From: Roseovarius litoreus
GTDB taxonomy: Bacteria > Pseudomonadota > Alphaproteobacteria > Rhodobacterales > Rhodobacteraceae
DNA: 64,000 nt
Assembly: GCF_900142765.1 (NCBI RefSeq)
Contig: NZ_FRCB01000004.1
Location: forward strand, 62,001-126,000
Reading direction: 5' to 3'
Below are positions 53,623 through 61,889 of this stretch, one piece after another. A model generated the notes under the pieces. That model saw only the letters and a program-made list of their open reading frames with translations, searched no databases and was not told the DNA's origin. The first letter of the stretch is position 1. Each line of letters begins with the position of its first letter. The position numbers were made by a program, and so were the translations under genes.

Positions 53623-54009
53623 TCAGATGTCGATCTCACCCTCCTTGGGCGGCGCCGGTTCGATCTCGTCGGGGGTTTTGCGGCGCATGATGATATCGCC
53701 ATTGGGCAGCATTTCCGGCGGATGATAGGCACTCAGATCGTCGATCTTGCCCATCAGCTCGCCAAAAGCCGGTCCCATTTCCTGAACGAAGCGGCGCAAC
53801 TCCGGCCCCATGTCTTCGGCCAGATCGCGCAGATCCCGCATCGCCGGTTCCATCTCGCGCAGGATACCTTCGAGGAACATCTGCGCGCCGCGCTCCATCA
53901 GCGACAGCCCCTCATCCGGCGTGCCCGCATCCTGTGCTCTGGCCGGGCCTGCGACAGGCGCCGCCAGCGACAAGGCCACGAGGGATGTCAGGACAATGCG
54001 TTTCATCAT
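53623..54009 (-). CDS. Secreted helical hypothetical protein
   Basis: The 128-residue product has a signal peptide (cleavage near ARA-Q at about 25), then a helical, acidic domain (FLEGILREMEPAMRDLRDLAEDMGPELRRFVQEMGPAFGELMGKID, in parts) and a Pro/Glu-rich end (EIEPAPPKEGEIDI). It resembles the small AAA-like conserved proteins of rhodobacters, but I know no function. It is convergent with ppx (6 bp between stops). Confidence 0.75.
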   Translation of the reverse strand: MMKRIVLTSLVALSLAAPVAGPARAQDAGTPDEGLSLMERGAQMFLEGILREMEPAMRDLRDLAEDMGPELRRFVQEMGPAFGELMGKIDDLSAYHPPEMLPNGDIIMRRKTPDEIEPAPPKEGEIDI

Positions 54010-54042
54010 TTCAATATAAGCGCATCCGGTCAGGATTTTAAG

Positions 54043-55074
54043 TCACAGATCGACATCCATCGTGACCGGGAAATGATCCGACGCCGCAAGCAGCGCCTCG
54101 CGCAACTCGGGGATGCGAAAGCAGCCCGGATCGTCGAACGGATGCCAGATCCGCCATCGCGGCTGCCGCGCCTCCAGATCCGCGGACACCATGATGTAAT
54201 CCAGCAAAGCCTGAAGATAGCGCTTCTCGGTGGGCAGGTAGAACCGCGCGGTCGCGGTCATCGCCCCGATCCGCCGGGTCAAGGCCCGTCTTGCGTGCGG
54301 ATCGTAAAGTTGCGCCGCCGCATCGCCCCCCTCGCCCATCACGATCTCGACCGAGGAGCGGCCAAAGAGATGCTCATACTCGTCAAGCCCCGGACCGTCA
54401 TTCAGATCGCCCAGAACGATCAGCGTCTCGCCCTGGGCCAGATGCTCTTCGATCCGGTGGCGCAACCAGACCGCCTGCGCCTGCTGCTTGCGCCGGTTGG
54501 CGATTGCCATGCGCATGATCTGATCGCGTGACCGGGCCTTGTGCGGCGCCTTGGATTTCAGATGCGCCCCGATCATCCGGAAGGCGACACCGGTCGCGGT
54601 CGTGCAGGCCAATTCCAGCGGCGGCTTGGAGAACGCCACAAGATCCTCGGTATCGTCGATATCCAGATCGATCCGGAACACGCCGTCGAACCGCGGCGCA
54701 TCGCTGGCACCCTTCTTTCCGGTGGGCTCGCCCCTGGGGTCATGCGCACAGCTCAGGACATCGGGATCATAGAGCAGCGCGATTTCCTGCTGGGTGTCGT
54801 TGGCAAAGCCGGTGACGGCGCGGCGCGCGCGGATCTGCGCGAAATCGGCAAAGCTTTCGAGCGCTGCAACCGTGCTTCTGCGGTCCGTGTCGTCCGGCGC
54901 CTCGATCACCATGACGGCATCTGCATCGAGCGCGGTGAACACGATTCCCAAAGAGGCCAGTTGATCGGCCCGTGTTACCGCGTGTCGCCTCGACCAGTCA
55001 TCATCGGCCAAAAGCGCCCCCTCATCATCGAACAGGGCATCGAACCATTCGACATTATAGGTGGCGATCCGCAC
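54043..55074 (-). CDS. Endonuclease/exonuclease/phosphatase-family protein
   Basis: The 343-residue protein has the EEP fold: RIATYNVEWF (N-terminal Asn/Glu), LGDLNDGPGLDEY (catalytic Asp-Asn) and ASDHFPVTMDV (terminal Asp-His). It cleaves phosphodiester or phosphomonoester bonds in DNA or small molecules. I prefer the GTG at 55074 with GAGG 7 bases upstream; the frame opens at 55107. It overlaps the upstream DnaJ gene by about 20 bp. The substrate is unknown. Confidence 0.88.
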   Translation of the reverse strand: MRIATYNVEWFDALFDDEGALLADDDWSRRHAVTRADQLASLGIVFTALDADAVMVIEAPDDTDRRSTVAALESFADFAQIRARRAVTGFANDTQQEIALLYDPDVLSCAHDPRGEPTGKKGASDAPRFDGVFRIDLDIDDTEDLVAFSKPPLELACTTATGVAFRMIGAHLKSKAPHKARSRDQIMRMAIANRRKQQAQAVWLRHRIEEHLAQGETLIVLGDLNDGPGLDEYEHLFGRSSVEIVMGEGGDAAAQLYDPHARRALTRRIGAMTATARFYLPTEKRYLQALLDYIMVSADLEARQPRWRIWHPFDDPGCFRIPELREALLAASDHFPVTMDVDL

Positions 55075-55753
55075 CCGCGGCCTCCTCGTTGATCTCCTCC
55101 CAGGCACGGTTGATCGCGACCATGCGATTTTCGGCCAGCCGGATCGCCTCGGGCGGAACGCCGCGCGCGATCATCTTGTCGGGATGACTGTCGCGGACCA
55201 TCTGCTGCCACGCCTTGCGGATCTGCGGCAGGGGCGTATCGCGGCTGACCCCCAGAACCGAATAGGGATCGGGCTTTGCATCCGGCACGAAGCGGCTGCG
55301 CAGCCTGCGGAAATCGCCCTCATCCAGACCGAAGATCTCCGCAACCCGGCGCAAGAACGCCTCTTCCTGCGGATGATAGGTGCCGTCGGCCATGGCGATG
55401 TGGAACAGCCCCTCCATCAGATCGCACAGCGTGCCGGTCTCGCCGTCGAACATGCGCTTGATGCGGCCGGCATACTCCTCGAACCCGGCCACATCCTGCC
55501 GCGCCAGGTTGAAGACGCGGGCCGCACCAGCCTCATCCTCGCGGGCGATCTGGAACACCTCGCGGAAGGCGGTGACCTCGTCGCGGGTAACCTGCCCATC
55601 GGCCTTGGCCATCTTGGCGCCAAGCGCGATCACCGCGATGGTGAAGCCGACGCTGCGCTCGGGCGGGCTGCGCAGCCTGTCGAAAACGGCACTCAGACCT
55701 TCGCCCTTGGTAAGGGCGGCAAGAGCTTCGGTGATGCGGGTCCAGATCGACAT
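55055..55753 (-). CDS. TerB-DnaJ protein (DjlA-like)
   Basis: The 232-residue protein has a TerB-like helical domain (about residues 35-150) with VIALGAKMAKADGQVTRDEV and a C-terminal J-domain (about 160-225) with the HPD motif in DSHPDKM. This fits DjlA-type membrane-proximal co-chaperones, but there is no clear N-terminal membrane helix, so it is probably a soluble relative. It stimulates DnaK ATPase activity. The endonuclease/phosphatase gene overlaps its 3' end. Confidence 0.9.
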   Translation of the reverse strand: MSIWTRITEALAALTKGEGLSAVFDRLRSPPERSVGFTIAVIALGAKMAKADGQVTRDEVTAFREVFQIAREDEAGAARVFNLARQDVAGFEEYAGRIKRMFDGETGTLCDLMEGLFHIAMADGTYHPQEEAFLRRVAEIFGLDEGDFRRLRSRFVPDAKPDPYSVLGVSRDTPLPQIRKAWQQMVRDSHPDKMIARGVPPEAIRLAENRMVAINRAWEEINEEAAGADRHL

Positions 55754-55794
55754 GATAAAACCTACCCGCTTTCCCGGGCCCTGTCAGCGCGCAC

Positions 55795-56283
55795 TCACAG
55801 CTGTTTCTGCAAAAGAATCAGATCCAGCCAACGCCCGAATTTCCAACCGATTTGCGGCAGGACCGCGACGCGCGCATATCCCAGCCGCTCATGAAAGGCC
55901 ACCCCACCCGGGTTTTCCCCGCTCACCGCAGCGATCATCGAATACATACCGGCACCACAGGCGTGATCCTCGAGCCGCTGCATCAGCAGCCGTCCCAGAC
56001 CGCGCCCGCGTGCCGACGGGTCCAGCGTGATCGAATGCTCGGCCGTGCGCGCATAGCCCGGACCGGGGCGGAACTGGCCATAGCTTGCCACCCCAAGCAG
56101 CGCGCCCGCCTCTTCGACCACAAGCAGTCCATGCCCCAGATCGCGCTTGGCTGCGATGTCATCCGCCACATCCTGCGCGGTCTTTTCGCGGGTGGTGAAG
56201 GTGATGGTCGTGTCGCGGATCACCGGATTGACCAGCGCGGCGATGGCTTGGGCATCGGCCGCCTCGGCATCGCGCAGGATCAT
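55795..56283 (-). CDS. GNAT-family N-acetyltransferase (phosphinothricin-acetyltransferase-like)
   Basis: The 162-residue protein starts with MILRDAEAADAQAIAALVNP and has the acetyl-CoA loop SARGRGLGRLLMQRL and GENPGGVAFHERLGY, matching the PAT/Bar subgroup of GNAT. TTITFTTREKT is typical of this group. It acetylates an amine substrate in the cytoplasm; its identity cannot be inferred. The start overlaps the VOC gene's stop by 4 bp. Confidence 0.93.
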   Translation of the reverse strand: MILRDAEAADAQAIAALVNPVIRDTTITFTTREKTAQDVADDIAAKRDLGHGLLVVEEAGALLGVASYGQFRPGPGYARTAEHSITLDPSARGRGLGRLLMQRLEDHACGAGMYSMIAAVSGENPGGVAFHERLGYARVAVLPQIGWKFGRWLDLILLQKQL

Positions 56284-56891
56284 TCCAGCACCCTCAGCCC
56301 ACCGGGCGTGCTGATCTCGGCCCGCAAGGATGGCGCACCGATCTCGAACACTACACGCGCGTCACTCAGATCCGGGCCCAGCATATCCGCCAGCCGCCCG
56401 GCCTCGGGATGGCGCACCACCAGCCGCGCCAGCCCGCAGCCCGACGCGGTCAGCCTCTCGGCGGGATGCGCGTCGCACTCCCATTGCATGAGCGCGGGAA
56501 AGACACCATCGAAGGCCAAGCGCCCGTCGCGCGGCACCGCCATGCGCCAGCGCAAATCTCCCCGCGCCAGCGCCACGGGCGCCCCGGCTTGCGGATAGCG
56601 CACCAGCGCAGACCCCAGATCGTCGCTGCGGCAGATCCATGTCTGCAGCCTCGGGGCCGCATCGAACCGGTCCAGATCGAACCACCGCGCCCCCTCCGGC
56701 GCCGGCGCCTCCGGATCGATCGCGATCACCTCCAGATACAGCCCGTCCTCCAACCCCAGAAGCAGGTTATGCGTGCCGAAATGCGCATGCTTTCCGCCCG
56801 GCTGCAACCGCACGCCCAAGGCAGCCTCCACAGCCGCCCGCCCCTCTTCGAGATCGCGCGCCGCCACTGCCAGATGATCGAGCCTCAGCAT
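56280..56891 (-). CDS. Glyoxalase/VOC-fold protein (glyoxalase-like domain)
   Basis: The 203-residue protein begins MLRLDHLAVAARDLEEGRAAVEAALG and has the Glyoxalase_3-type pattern FGTHNLLLGLEDGLYLEVIAIDP (in parts), then a second module without clear motifs. Members of this group occur in many rhodobacters and are of unknown substrate. It is coupled to the GNAT gene downstream. The 116-bp repeat lies 35 bp before its start. Confidence 0.85.
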   Translation of the reverse strand: MLRLDHLAVAARDLEEGRAAVEAALGVRLQPGGKHAHFGTHNLLLGLEDGLYLEVIAIDPEAPAPEGARWFDLDRFDAAPRLQTWICRSDDLGSALVRYPQAGAPVALARGDLRWRMAVPRDGRLAFDGVFPALMQWECDAHPAERLTASGCGLARLVVRHPEAGRLADMLGPDLSDARVVFEIGAPSLRAEISTPGGLRVLE

Positions 56892-56925
56892 CCGAACTCT
56901 CTCCTGCCACTCCTGACGCTCATTC

Positions 56926-57041
56926 TAAAGCGTTTCGCGAAAAACCTGAATCACAGATTTTCGCGACATGCAGTGCTGCGGTCCATCGTTATACGCGGTC
57001 CGCATCTGTCTGATGCCTCAGGCCAAAGGCGGGCCGCTTTA
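56926..57041 (+). repeat. 116-bp MITE-like element, copy 3
   Basis: It runs from TAAAGCGTTTCGCG to GGGCCGCTTTA and has the most regular terminal inverted repeat of the three copies (TAAAGCG / CGCTTTA). In the right-half hairpin two positions differ from the other copies in both arms (GCGGTCCGC / GCGGGCCGC). It lies between the VOC gene and the MAPEG gene. Confidence 0.9.
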
Positions 57042-57073
57042 AACCCCTTGGATCCTCCGGGCCATCGCAGCCA

Positions 57074-57586
57074 TCATCCCGCCCCCGCCAGACGTGCCAG
57101 CGCCCAGACCGCCACAAGCACGGTCGGCCAGAAACCCGCCGCGAATCCGAAGACCCGCAAGAGCCCGCCCTTGTGATATCCCAGCCAGAACAGCAGCCGC
57201 GCCACCGCGAAGCCCACACCAAGCGAGGCGATCACACCCGGCCCCGCATCGCCCAGCATCACCGCAGCCGCAGGCCAGATGCACAGCGCCAGCACCAGTT
57301 GCTCGACCGTGTTCTGCAACACCTTCTGATCCACCGCCGCCGGACCGTGCAAGGCCCCGCCCGCGCGCATCTCGTCATCTCCCAACCGGCGCAGCGCCAC
57401 CCGCAAGACCATCGCCAGCGCCACCAGCCCCGGCACAAGAAACGACACCATGATCGTCGGCATAAGCGTGAAAACCGGCAGCGTGACGAACCGCGCCGCC
57501 CCCCATAACAGCAGCACCGCCCACAAAAACCCGGCCCCCGAGGCCATCATCGCGCCAAGCCGTCCGCCCATCTGCCCGCCTTTCAT
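57074..57586 (-). CDS. MAPEG-family membrane protein
   Basis: The 170-residue protein has four helices and the MAPEG-type pattern ALHGPAAVDQKVLQNTVEQLVLALCIWP, with NTVEQ as the family signature (in parts). MAPEG proteins are glutathione-dependent membrane enzymes in eukaryotes; bacterial members are mostly uncharacterised. The ATG at 57586 is preferred; the ORF opens further upstream at 57637. A hairpin-repeat element lies just upstream. Confidence 0.88.
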   Translation of the reverse strand: MKGGQMGGRLGAMMASGAGFLWAVLLLWGAARFVTLPVFTLMPTIMVSFLVPGLVALAMVLRVALRRLGDDEMRAGGALHGPAAVDQKVLQNTVEQLVLALCIWPAAAVMLGDAGPGVIASLGVGFAVARLLFWLGYHKGGLLRVFGFAAGFWPTVLVAVWALARLAGAG

Positions 57587-57594
57587 CGTTCCCC

Positions 57595-57646
57595 AAATAC
57601 TCCGGGGGTGAATTGGCCGCAGGCCAAGAGGGGGCAAGGCCCCCTC
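57595..57646 (+). repeat. CAAATA-CCGGGGG hairpin element, copy 2
   Basis: CAAATACTCCGGGGG is followed by a GGCC/GGCC hairpin (TTGGCCGCAGGCCAA) and a GGGGGC...GCCCCC hairpin. It lies between the methylmalonyl-CoA mutase stop codon and the MAPEG start. On the minus strand the second hairpin could act as a terminator for the mutase gene. Confidence 0.65.
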
Positions 57647-57661
57647 CCGCCCGCGATCCTG

Positions 57662-59791
57662 TCAGCCCCGCGCCTCGCGGATGAGACGCAGGATATCCTG
57701 TGCCGCATCGGGAATGTTGGTGCCCGGGCCAAAGATCGCCTTGACGCCCGCCGCCTTGAGAAATTCATAATCCTGCTGCGGGATGACGCCGCCGCAGATC
57801 ACGATGATATCGCCTGCATCCCTTGCCTTCAGCGCCTCGATCAGCTTGGGCGCCAGTGTCTTGTGGCCCGCCGCCTGGCTCGAGATGCCGACCACATGCA
57901 CATCATTGTCGATGGCGTCCTGCGCGGCCTCCTCGGGCGTCTGGAACAGCGGGCCCACATCCACGTCGAAGCCGATATCGGCAAAGGCCGTGGCGATCAC
58001 CTTGGCGCCCCGGTCATGGCCGTCCTGCCCCATCTTGACCACCAGCATGCGCGGGCGGCGCCCCTCGGCCTCGGCGAAATCCTCGACCGATTTCTGGATC
58101 GCGGCAAAGCCGGCATCGCCCTCATAGGCGGCGCCATAGACACCGGCCAGCGTCTTGACCTCGGCGCGGTGCCGGCCGAACTGCTTTTCCATCGCCATGC
58201 TGATTTCCCCCACGGATGCGCGTTGACGGGCGGCCTCGACCGCCGCCTCCAGTAGATTGCCGCCCTCGGCGGCGCGGCGCGTGACCTCCTCGAGGGCCGC
58301 GGTGCAGGCGGCCTCGTCGCGGTTGGCGCGGATGTTCTCCAGCCGGGCGATCTGACTGTCGCGCACGGCGGAATTGTCGATATCCAGAAGGTCGATCGGG
58401 TCTTCCTTGTCGCGGCGATACTTGTTGACGCCCACGATCACCTCCTGGCCGCGGTCAATCATCGCCTGCCTGGTGGCGGCACTTTCCTCGATGCGCAGCT
58501 TGGGCATGCCGCTTGCGACGGCCTTGGTCATGCCGCCCATCTCCTCGACCTCTTCCATCAGCGCCCAGGCTTTCTCGGCCAGATCCGCGGTCAGCTTCTC
58601 GACGTAATAGGATCCCGCCAGCGGATCGACCACCTTGGTCACGCCGGTTTCCTCCTGCAGGATCAGCTGGGTGTTGCGCGCGATGCGGGCGCTGAAATCG
58701 GTGGGCAGGGCCATCGCCTCGTCCAGCGCATTGGTGTGCAGCGATTGCGTGCCGCCCAGAACCGCGCTCAGCGCCTCATAGGCGGTGCGCACGACGTTGT
58801 TGTAGGGGTCCTGCTCTTGCAAGGAAACGCCGCTGGTCTGGCAATGGGTGCGCAGCATCTTGGAGGTGTCGTTCTTGGCGCCGAATTCGGTCATCACCCG
58901 GTGCCACAACAGACGCGCGGCGCGCAGCTTTGCGGCCTCCATGAAGAAATTCATCCCGATGGCGAAGAAGAACGACAGGCGCGGCGCGAAACGATCCACA
59001 TCCATCCCCGCCGCGATTGCCGCGCGCACATATTCGCGCCCGTCAGCCAGGGTATAGGCCAGCTCCTGCACCAGGTTCGCGCCCGCCTCCTGCATATGGT
59101 AGCCCGAGATCGAGATCGAGTTGAAGCGCGGCATCTCGTTCGAGGTGTATTCGATGATGTCCGACACGATCCGCATCGACGGCTCGGGCGGGTAGATATA
59201 GGTGTTGCGCACCATGAATTCCTTGAGGATGTCGTTCTGGATGGTGCCCGACAGGTCCTTGCGCGCCACACCCTGCTCCTCGCCGGCGACGATGTAATTG
59301 GCCAGCACCGGGATCACCGCGCCGTTCATCGTCATCGACACGCTGACCTGGTCCAGCGGGATGCCGTCGAACAGGATCTTCATGTCCTCGACGCTGTCGA
59401 TCGCCACACCGGCCTTGCCCACATCGCCCTCGACGCGCGGGTGATCGCTGTCATAGCCGCGATGGGTCGCCAGATCGAAGGCCACCGATACGCCCTGCTG
59501 TCCCGCCGCAAGGTTGCGCCGGTAGAACGCGTTCGATTCCTCGGCGGTCGAGAAGCCGGCATATTGCCGGATCGTCCAGGGGCGTCCGGCATACATCGTC
59601 GCGCGCGGGCCGCGCGTGAACGGCGCCTGACCGGGGATCGAGCCCAGATGCTCCAGCCCCTCCAGATCCTCTTCGGTGTAGAGCGGCGCGATGTCGATCC
59701 CTTCGAGGGTCTTCCATGTCAGATCCTCCAGCGGACGGCCCTTCAGCTCGGCCTCGGCGATCTTACGCCAGTCGTCTTTCTTCGATCCCAT
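57662..59791 (-). CDS. scpA: Methylmalonyl-CoA mutase (B12-dependent)
   Basis: The 709-residue enzyme converts methylmalonyl-CoA to succinyl-CoA. It has the N-terminal TIM-barrel ([29 protein letters not shown], in parts) and the C-terminal cobalamin domain with DGHDRGAK (His592 is the lower B12 ligand) and a GG motif in [16 protein letters not shown] 59791 has GAGGACACCGCA upstream. It overlaps the sulfotransferase-like gene's stop by 29 bp. With pccA it forms a propionyl-CoA to succinyl-CoA route. Confidence 0.98.
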   Translation of the reverse strand: MGSKKDDWRKIAEAELKGRPLEDLTWKTLEGIDIAPLYTEEDLEGLEHLGSIPGQAPFTRGPRATMYAGRPWTIRQYAGFSTAEESNAFYRRNLAAGQQGVSVAFDLATHRGYDSDHPRVEGDVGKAGVAIDSVEDMKILFDGIPLDQVSVSMTMNGAVIPVLANYIVAGEEQGVARKDLSGTIQNDILKEFMVRNTYIYPPEPSMRIVSDIIEYTSNEMPRFNSISISGYHMQEAGANLVQELAYTLADGREYVRAAIAAGMDVDRFAPRLSFFFAIGMNFFMEAAKLRAARLLWHRVMTEFGAKNDTSKMLRTHCQTSGVSLQEQDPYNNVVRTAYEALSAVLGGTQSLHTNALDEAMALPTDFSARIARNTQLILQEETGVTKVVDPLAGSYYVEKLTADLAEKAWALMEEVEEMGGMTKAVASGMPKLRIEESAATRQAMIDRGQEVIVGVNKYRRDKEDPIDLLDIDNSAVRDSQIARLENIRANRDEAACTAALEEVTRRAAEGGNLLEAAVEAARQRASVGEISMAMEKQFGRHRAEVKTLAGVYGAAYEGDAGFAAIQKSVEDFAEAEGRRPRMLVVKMGQDGHDRGAKVIATAFADIGFDVDVGPLFQTPEEAAQDAIDNDVHVVGISSQAAGHKTLAPKLIEALKARDAGDIIVICGGVIPQQDYEFLKAAGVKAIFGPGTNIPDAAQDILRLIREARG

Positions 59792-60710
59792 TGCGGTGTC
59801 CTCTTGTCGTCTGACCGGCGGGCGGATGTGTCCCCGCCTTGGCCGGTCCGGTTTCCTCGAATAGTGTCGCAAGCCCATCCGCCCCGGCGCGCAGCCAGAA
59901 CAGATCGTCTGCATATACCTCGCTCAGCGCGGCGCTTTGCGCCCGGGTGAAGGGCTGCCAGCGCGCGTCATCTTCGCCCTCGCCCAACCGGGCGGGATCG
60001 CCGCCGCGGGCCGCCACCGCCCGGCGCAGATCGCCCAGCATCGGCGCGCGGTTGAGCCATTCGCGCGCATGGGCGCGCGGCATCTCCGCCTCCGGGCGGC
60101 CGGTCATCACCGCAAGCCGCTGCACAGGGCGGCTCGCGCTTTGTTCATGGGTCAGCACGATGATCTCGGCGCCGGGCAAGGCGCAGGCCAGATCGGTAAT
60201 GACATCACGCCAACTGCGCGGGCTCGAGGCCAACGCCGCGATCTGCGCCGCAAGCGGGATCCGGTGCCCGCGCAGCACCGAATAGGCCAGCACCGAGGCC
60301 CAGTAACTGTCCAGCCCGCGCACGCTCAGCACCACGCGGCTCACGCGACCGCCGAACGCCTCGGCAAAGCGCGCCATGCGCAGACCGGCGCCCGCGTAAA
60401 GCGCACCATCGCGCAGGTTACGGCGCGGCGCGCCCAGCATGTTCTCGTCGCTGACCAGCAGCACCGCCATGCCCGCCGCCTCCGCCTTGTGCAGATGAAG
60501 TGCGATGCGCCCGCGCGCACGGCTCAACTGGCCCGGCGCATCGCGCAGGCCCGGCTCAGCAATCACGCCGCTCAGCAGCCCGTCGCGCGTCTTGCGCGGC
60601 TCCCAGACCTCAATGCCGCCGCGGCCGAGCACGCCCGCATTGCGCCGCAGGTAATGCTGCAGGCTGGTCGAGGCGGTCCGATGCGCCCCCAGATGCAGAA
60701 TGATCTCCAT
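59763..60710 (-). CDS. Sulfotransferase-like P-loop protein
   Basis: The 315-residue protein begins [21 protein letters not shown], where GAHRTASTS is the PAPS-binding-type loop of sulfotransferases, and continues with [10 protein letters not shown] and [19 protein letters not shown] (the second PAPS contact). It could sulfate a surface polysaccharide or lipid, but no sulfation genes are nearby. It overlaps the mutase gene by 29 bp, unusual for unrelated functions. A DUF4174 gene is divergent upstream. Confidence 0.78.
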   Translation of the reverse strand: MEIILHLGAHRTASTSLQHYLRRNAGVLGRGGIEVWEPRKTRDGLLSGVIAEPGLRDAPGQLSRARGRIALHLHKAEAAGMAVLLVSDENMLGAPRRNLRDGALYAGAGLRMARFAEAFGGRVSRVVLSVRGLDSYWASVLAYSVLRGHRIPLAAQIAALASSPRSWRDVITDLACALPGAEIIVLTHEQSASRPVQRLAVMTGRPEAEMPRAHAREWLNRAPMLGDLRRAVAARGGDPARLGEGEDDARWQPFTRAQSAALSEVYADDLFWLRAGADGLATLFEETGPAKAGTHPPAGQTTRGHRNGIEERRLA

Positions 60711-60888
60711 GATGTCACAGCCCCTTTGCCGGTCAACCGCCCGATGCGGATTGGAAAACCCGTTCTGACCCCATGCTGCGCGCGCAAAACTGAGGATGGG
60801 ATTAACGTTCGAATTTTCCGTGACCTCGGGGAATTCAGTCTTCGCAATTGTCCGTATCGATCCTATATCTTGTCCGACAGGAGCGATG

Positions 60889-61344
60889 ATGCAGAAGATA
60901 TTTGCCTTTCTTTTCATGGCCGTTCTGGCCATTCCCGCCACCGCACAACAGGCGGAGGACGCGAACGGCATGTTCGATCCGCAGATCGTCTTTTCCAGCG
61001 ACGAGGCGGATTTGAGCGAGTTTTTATGGATAAAACGTCCGCTGATCGTGTTTGCCGACACGCCCGCCGATCCGCGGTATATCCAGCAGATGGAATATAT
61101 CTCGCAGCGGCTTGACGATCTGGACGCGCGCGATGTCGTCGTTCTGACCGATACCGACCCTTCGGCCAACAGCGATCTGCGCCGCAAGTTCCGGCCGCGC
61201 GGCTTCATGCTGGTGCTGACCGGCAAGGACGGCACGATATATCTGCGCAAGCCGTTTCCCTGGGATGTGCGGGAAATCTCGCGCACCATCGACAAGCTGC
61301 CGACCCGCCAGCAGGAAATGCGCGAGCGCGGCGGCGGCAGCTGA
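60889..61344 (+). CDS. DUF4174-family secreted protein
   Basis: The 151-residue protein has a signal peptide (MQKIFAFLFMAVLAIPATAQ) and the DUF4174 core LSEFLWIKRPLIVFADTPADPRYIQQMEYI, RDVVVLTDTDPSANSDLRRKF and LVLTGKDGTIYLRKPFPWD (in parts), a thioredoxin-like fold without the CxxC active site. ACAGGAG lies 5-6 bases before the second of two adjacent ATGs. It is the only plus-strand gene in this stretch and is convergent with the lipoprotein gene. Confidence 0.9.
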   Translation: MQKIFAFLFMAVLAIPATAQQAEDANGMFDPQIVFSSDEADLSEFLWIKRPLIVFADTPADPRYIQQMEYISQRLDDLDARDVVVLTDTDPSANSDLRRKFRPRGFMLVLTGKDGTIYLRKPFPWDVREISRTIDKLPTRQQEMRERGGGS

Positions 61345-61357
61345 TTTAGCGCCGCCA

Positions 61358-61885
61358 TCATCCCGCCCCCATCGCCACGACCAGCAGGCCGCTATCGGGG
61401 TCGAGAATGATGATCGTGCCGCTGACCGCATCCCAGGCCAGAACGCCGCGCCGGTTCTGCAGCGCGCGCAGGAATGCATCCTCCATCGGCGCGCTCATGC
61501 ACACCCGCCCTTCCAGGGCGGCGCGGCGCATGGCCATGCCCCTGGGCCGGTCGATATCGACCAGCGCGACCAACCCCTCATCGGGTGACACACCGCGCAT
61601 ATCGAGTGCCGCGCGCCCCTGACGATCAAGCTGCTGCAGCATGGCGCGCACCCCCGACACCAGCGGCATCTGCGACTTCACATCGGCCGCGCTCAGCCGG
61701 AACATCGCTGCCGCACAATCGCGCTCGGCCTGAAAGGCGAGGGTCTCGGCGATGGAAAACCACTCCGCCAGCCGCGCGCGCAGCGCCGCCTCATCCTCGC
61801 GGGTGCAGGCCCCCGTAAGACCCAGACAGGCCAGCGCCAAAGGCACCAGCCGCCCGGCCCGGATATGACCCGCGAGGCGTGTCAT
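61358..61885 (-). CDS. Probable lipoprotein of unknown function
   Basis: The 175-residue product has a hydrophobic start with a lipobox LTGAC (Cys27), then an acidic helical region (REDEAALRARLAEWFSIAETLAF) and a C-terminal domain ending LDPDSGLLVVAMGAG. It has two further cysteines (Cys57 and Cys128) that could form a disulfide. It starts 4 bp after the pccA stop codon, so it is co-transcribed with it. No family is recognised. Confidence 0.78.
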   Translation of the reverse strand: MTRLAGHIRAGRLVPLALACLGLTGACTREDEAALRARLAEWFSIAETLAFQAERDCAAAMFRLSAADVKSQMPLVSGVRAMLQQLDRQGRAALDMRGVSPDEGLVALVDIDRPRGMAMRRAALEGRVCMSAPMEDAFLRALQNRRGVLAWDAVSGTIIILDPDSGLLVVAMGAG

Positions 61886-61889
61886 CTGA

